Positions 63,886 through 64,000 of a stretch of 64,000 nucleotides of DNA are shown here, piece by piece; position 1 is the stretch's first letter; each line of letters begins with the position of its first letter. The notes beneath the pieces are model-generated. The model had not been told where the DNA came from. It saw only the letters and a program-made list of their open reading frames with translations, and did not search any database. The translations under genes were made by a program, and so were the position numbers. Location of the stretch: NCBI RefSeq assembly GCF_009671205.1, contig NZ_CP045309.1:4650001-4714000 (forward strand), written 5' to 3'. This stretch comes from Micromonospora terminaliae. GTDB taxonomy: Bacteria; Actinomycetota; Actinomycetes; Mycobacteriales; Micromonosporaceae.

Positions 63886-63915
63886 TTGCGCGGGCGGCAC
63901 CCGGCTCGGCATACT
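63886..63915 (+). promoter_or_regulatory. Candidate promoter giving a leaderless leader-peptide transcript
   Basis: TTGCGC (63886-63891) and CATACT (63910-63915) with an 18-base spacer. Transcription would begin about 6-8 bases later, at or next to the GTG at 63923, i.e. without a ribosome binding site. Confidence 0.5.
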
Positions 63916-63922
63916 CGACGGC

Positions 63923-63988
63923 GTGTTCGGTCAGCGCTTCTACTTTTACTACGGCACCGGGAGTCCGGCAGCCGTAGGTCGCGCCTGA
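63923..63988 (+). CDS. Aromatic-rich leader peptide (probable attenuator, 21 residues)
   Basis: GTG start and TGA stop, encoding VFGQRFYFYYGTGSPAAVGR A. Five consecutive Phe/Tyr codons (63938-63952) in a 21-codon ORF are far above chance, and no other aromatic run of this kind is seen in the window. The layout suits ribosome-mediated attenuation in response to charged tRNA-Phe or tRNA-Tyr. A hairpin begins within its 3' end. By synteny with mycobacteria (uvrD1 next to chorismate mutase) the regulated gene should be chorismate mutase, just outside the window. Confidence 0.65.
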   Translation: MFGQRFYFYYGTGSPAAVGRA

Positions 63989-64000
63989 TCACAGACCTAC
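63974..64000 (+). promoter_or_regulatory. Hairpin after the leader peptide, cut by the window edge
   Basis: GTAGGTC (63974-63980) and GACCTAC (63994-64000) are exact complements around a 13-base loop that contains the leader stop codon. Consistent with one arm of an attenuator (pause or anti-terminator structure). The rest lies outside the window. Confidence 0.55.

Overview
The window is chromosomal DNA from a high-GC actinomycete. Codon usage, gene families and gene order point to Micromonosporaceae, most likely Micromonospora or a close relative. Chromosomal housekeeping genes dominate (sdh, sucCD, icd, mdh, folD, purNH, valS, pcrA, ychF). I found no insertion sequence, prophage, CRISPR array, tRNA or rRNA. 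The genus is an inference, not shown by a marker gene.

Layout. 1-4.5 kb: end of a TldD/PmbA protease gene, then a three-gene succinate dehydrogenase operon. 4.5-19.2 kb: mostly single small genes (NUDIX, PH domain, YdcF/SanA, two GNATs, SDR, TMEM175 channel, YchF, peptidase E, a MarR/EamA divergent pair, a SigE-family sigma factor, an Ada-AlkA fusion coupled to ogt). This stretch also holds several gene remnants (methyltransferase, DinB, HEAT). 19.3-23.1 kb: a heterodimeric ABC exporter. 23.2-28 kb: a large membrane protein, valS and a lipoprotein. 28.2-31.7 kb: a minus-strand operon of two ABC-2 transporters with four overlapping genes. 31.9-37.9 kb: an APS-kinase fusion, a DeoR regulator coupled to galT, icd and a metallo-hydrolase. 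38-39.9 kb: mdh and folD. 40.3-46.1 kb: a complete dipeptide/oligopeptide ABC operon. 46.2-49.4 kb: a secreted beta-propeller protein and a His-rich lipoprotein. 49.7-57.9 kb: purNH, a PerM-like protein, sucCD and repeat-rich membrane proteins. 58.7-64 kb: a B12-binding mutase subunit, two M23 peptidases, pcrA, and a short aromatic-rich leader ORF at the very end.

How it fits together. Sdh, SucCD, Icd and Mdh are TCA enzymes, and the B12-binding subunit would serve an acyl-CoA mutase. PurN, PurH and FolD form a one-carbon/purine group. Ada-AlkA with Ogt is an alkylation-repair unit. The order pcrA, M23, sucCD, PerM-like, purN, purH resembles the mycobacterial uvrD1-sucCD-perM-purNH region and predicts a chorismate mutase gene just beyond the right edge.

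Most unusual points: (1) at 63923-64000 a GTG-started, apparently leaderless 21-codon ORF with the run FYFYY, followed by a hairpin, looks like an attenuation leader for an aromatic-pathway gene; (2) a family of GATC-ended palindromic elements (18298, 37851, 58631, and a second type at 23085), one inserted in frame inside the AlkA domain and one supplying the end of a metallo-hydrolase gene; (3) two spacers in the dpp operon that each hold a mini-ORF ending on the next start codon; (4) a 47-bp tandem duplication of a gene start at 57794-57887.
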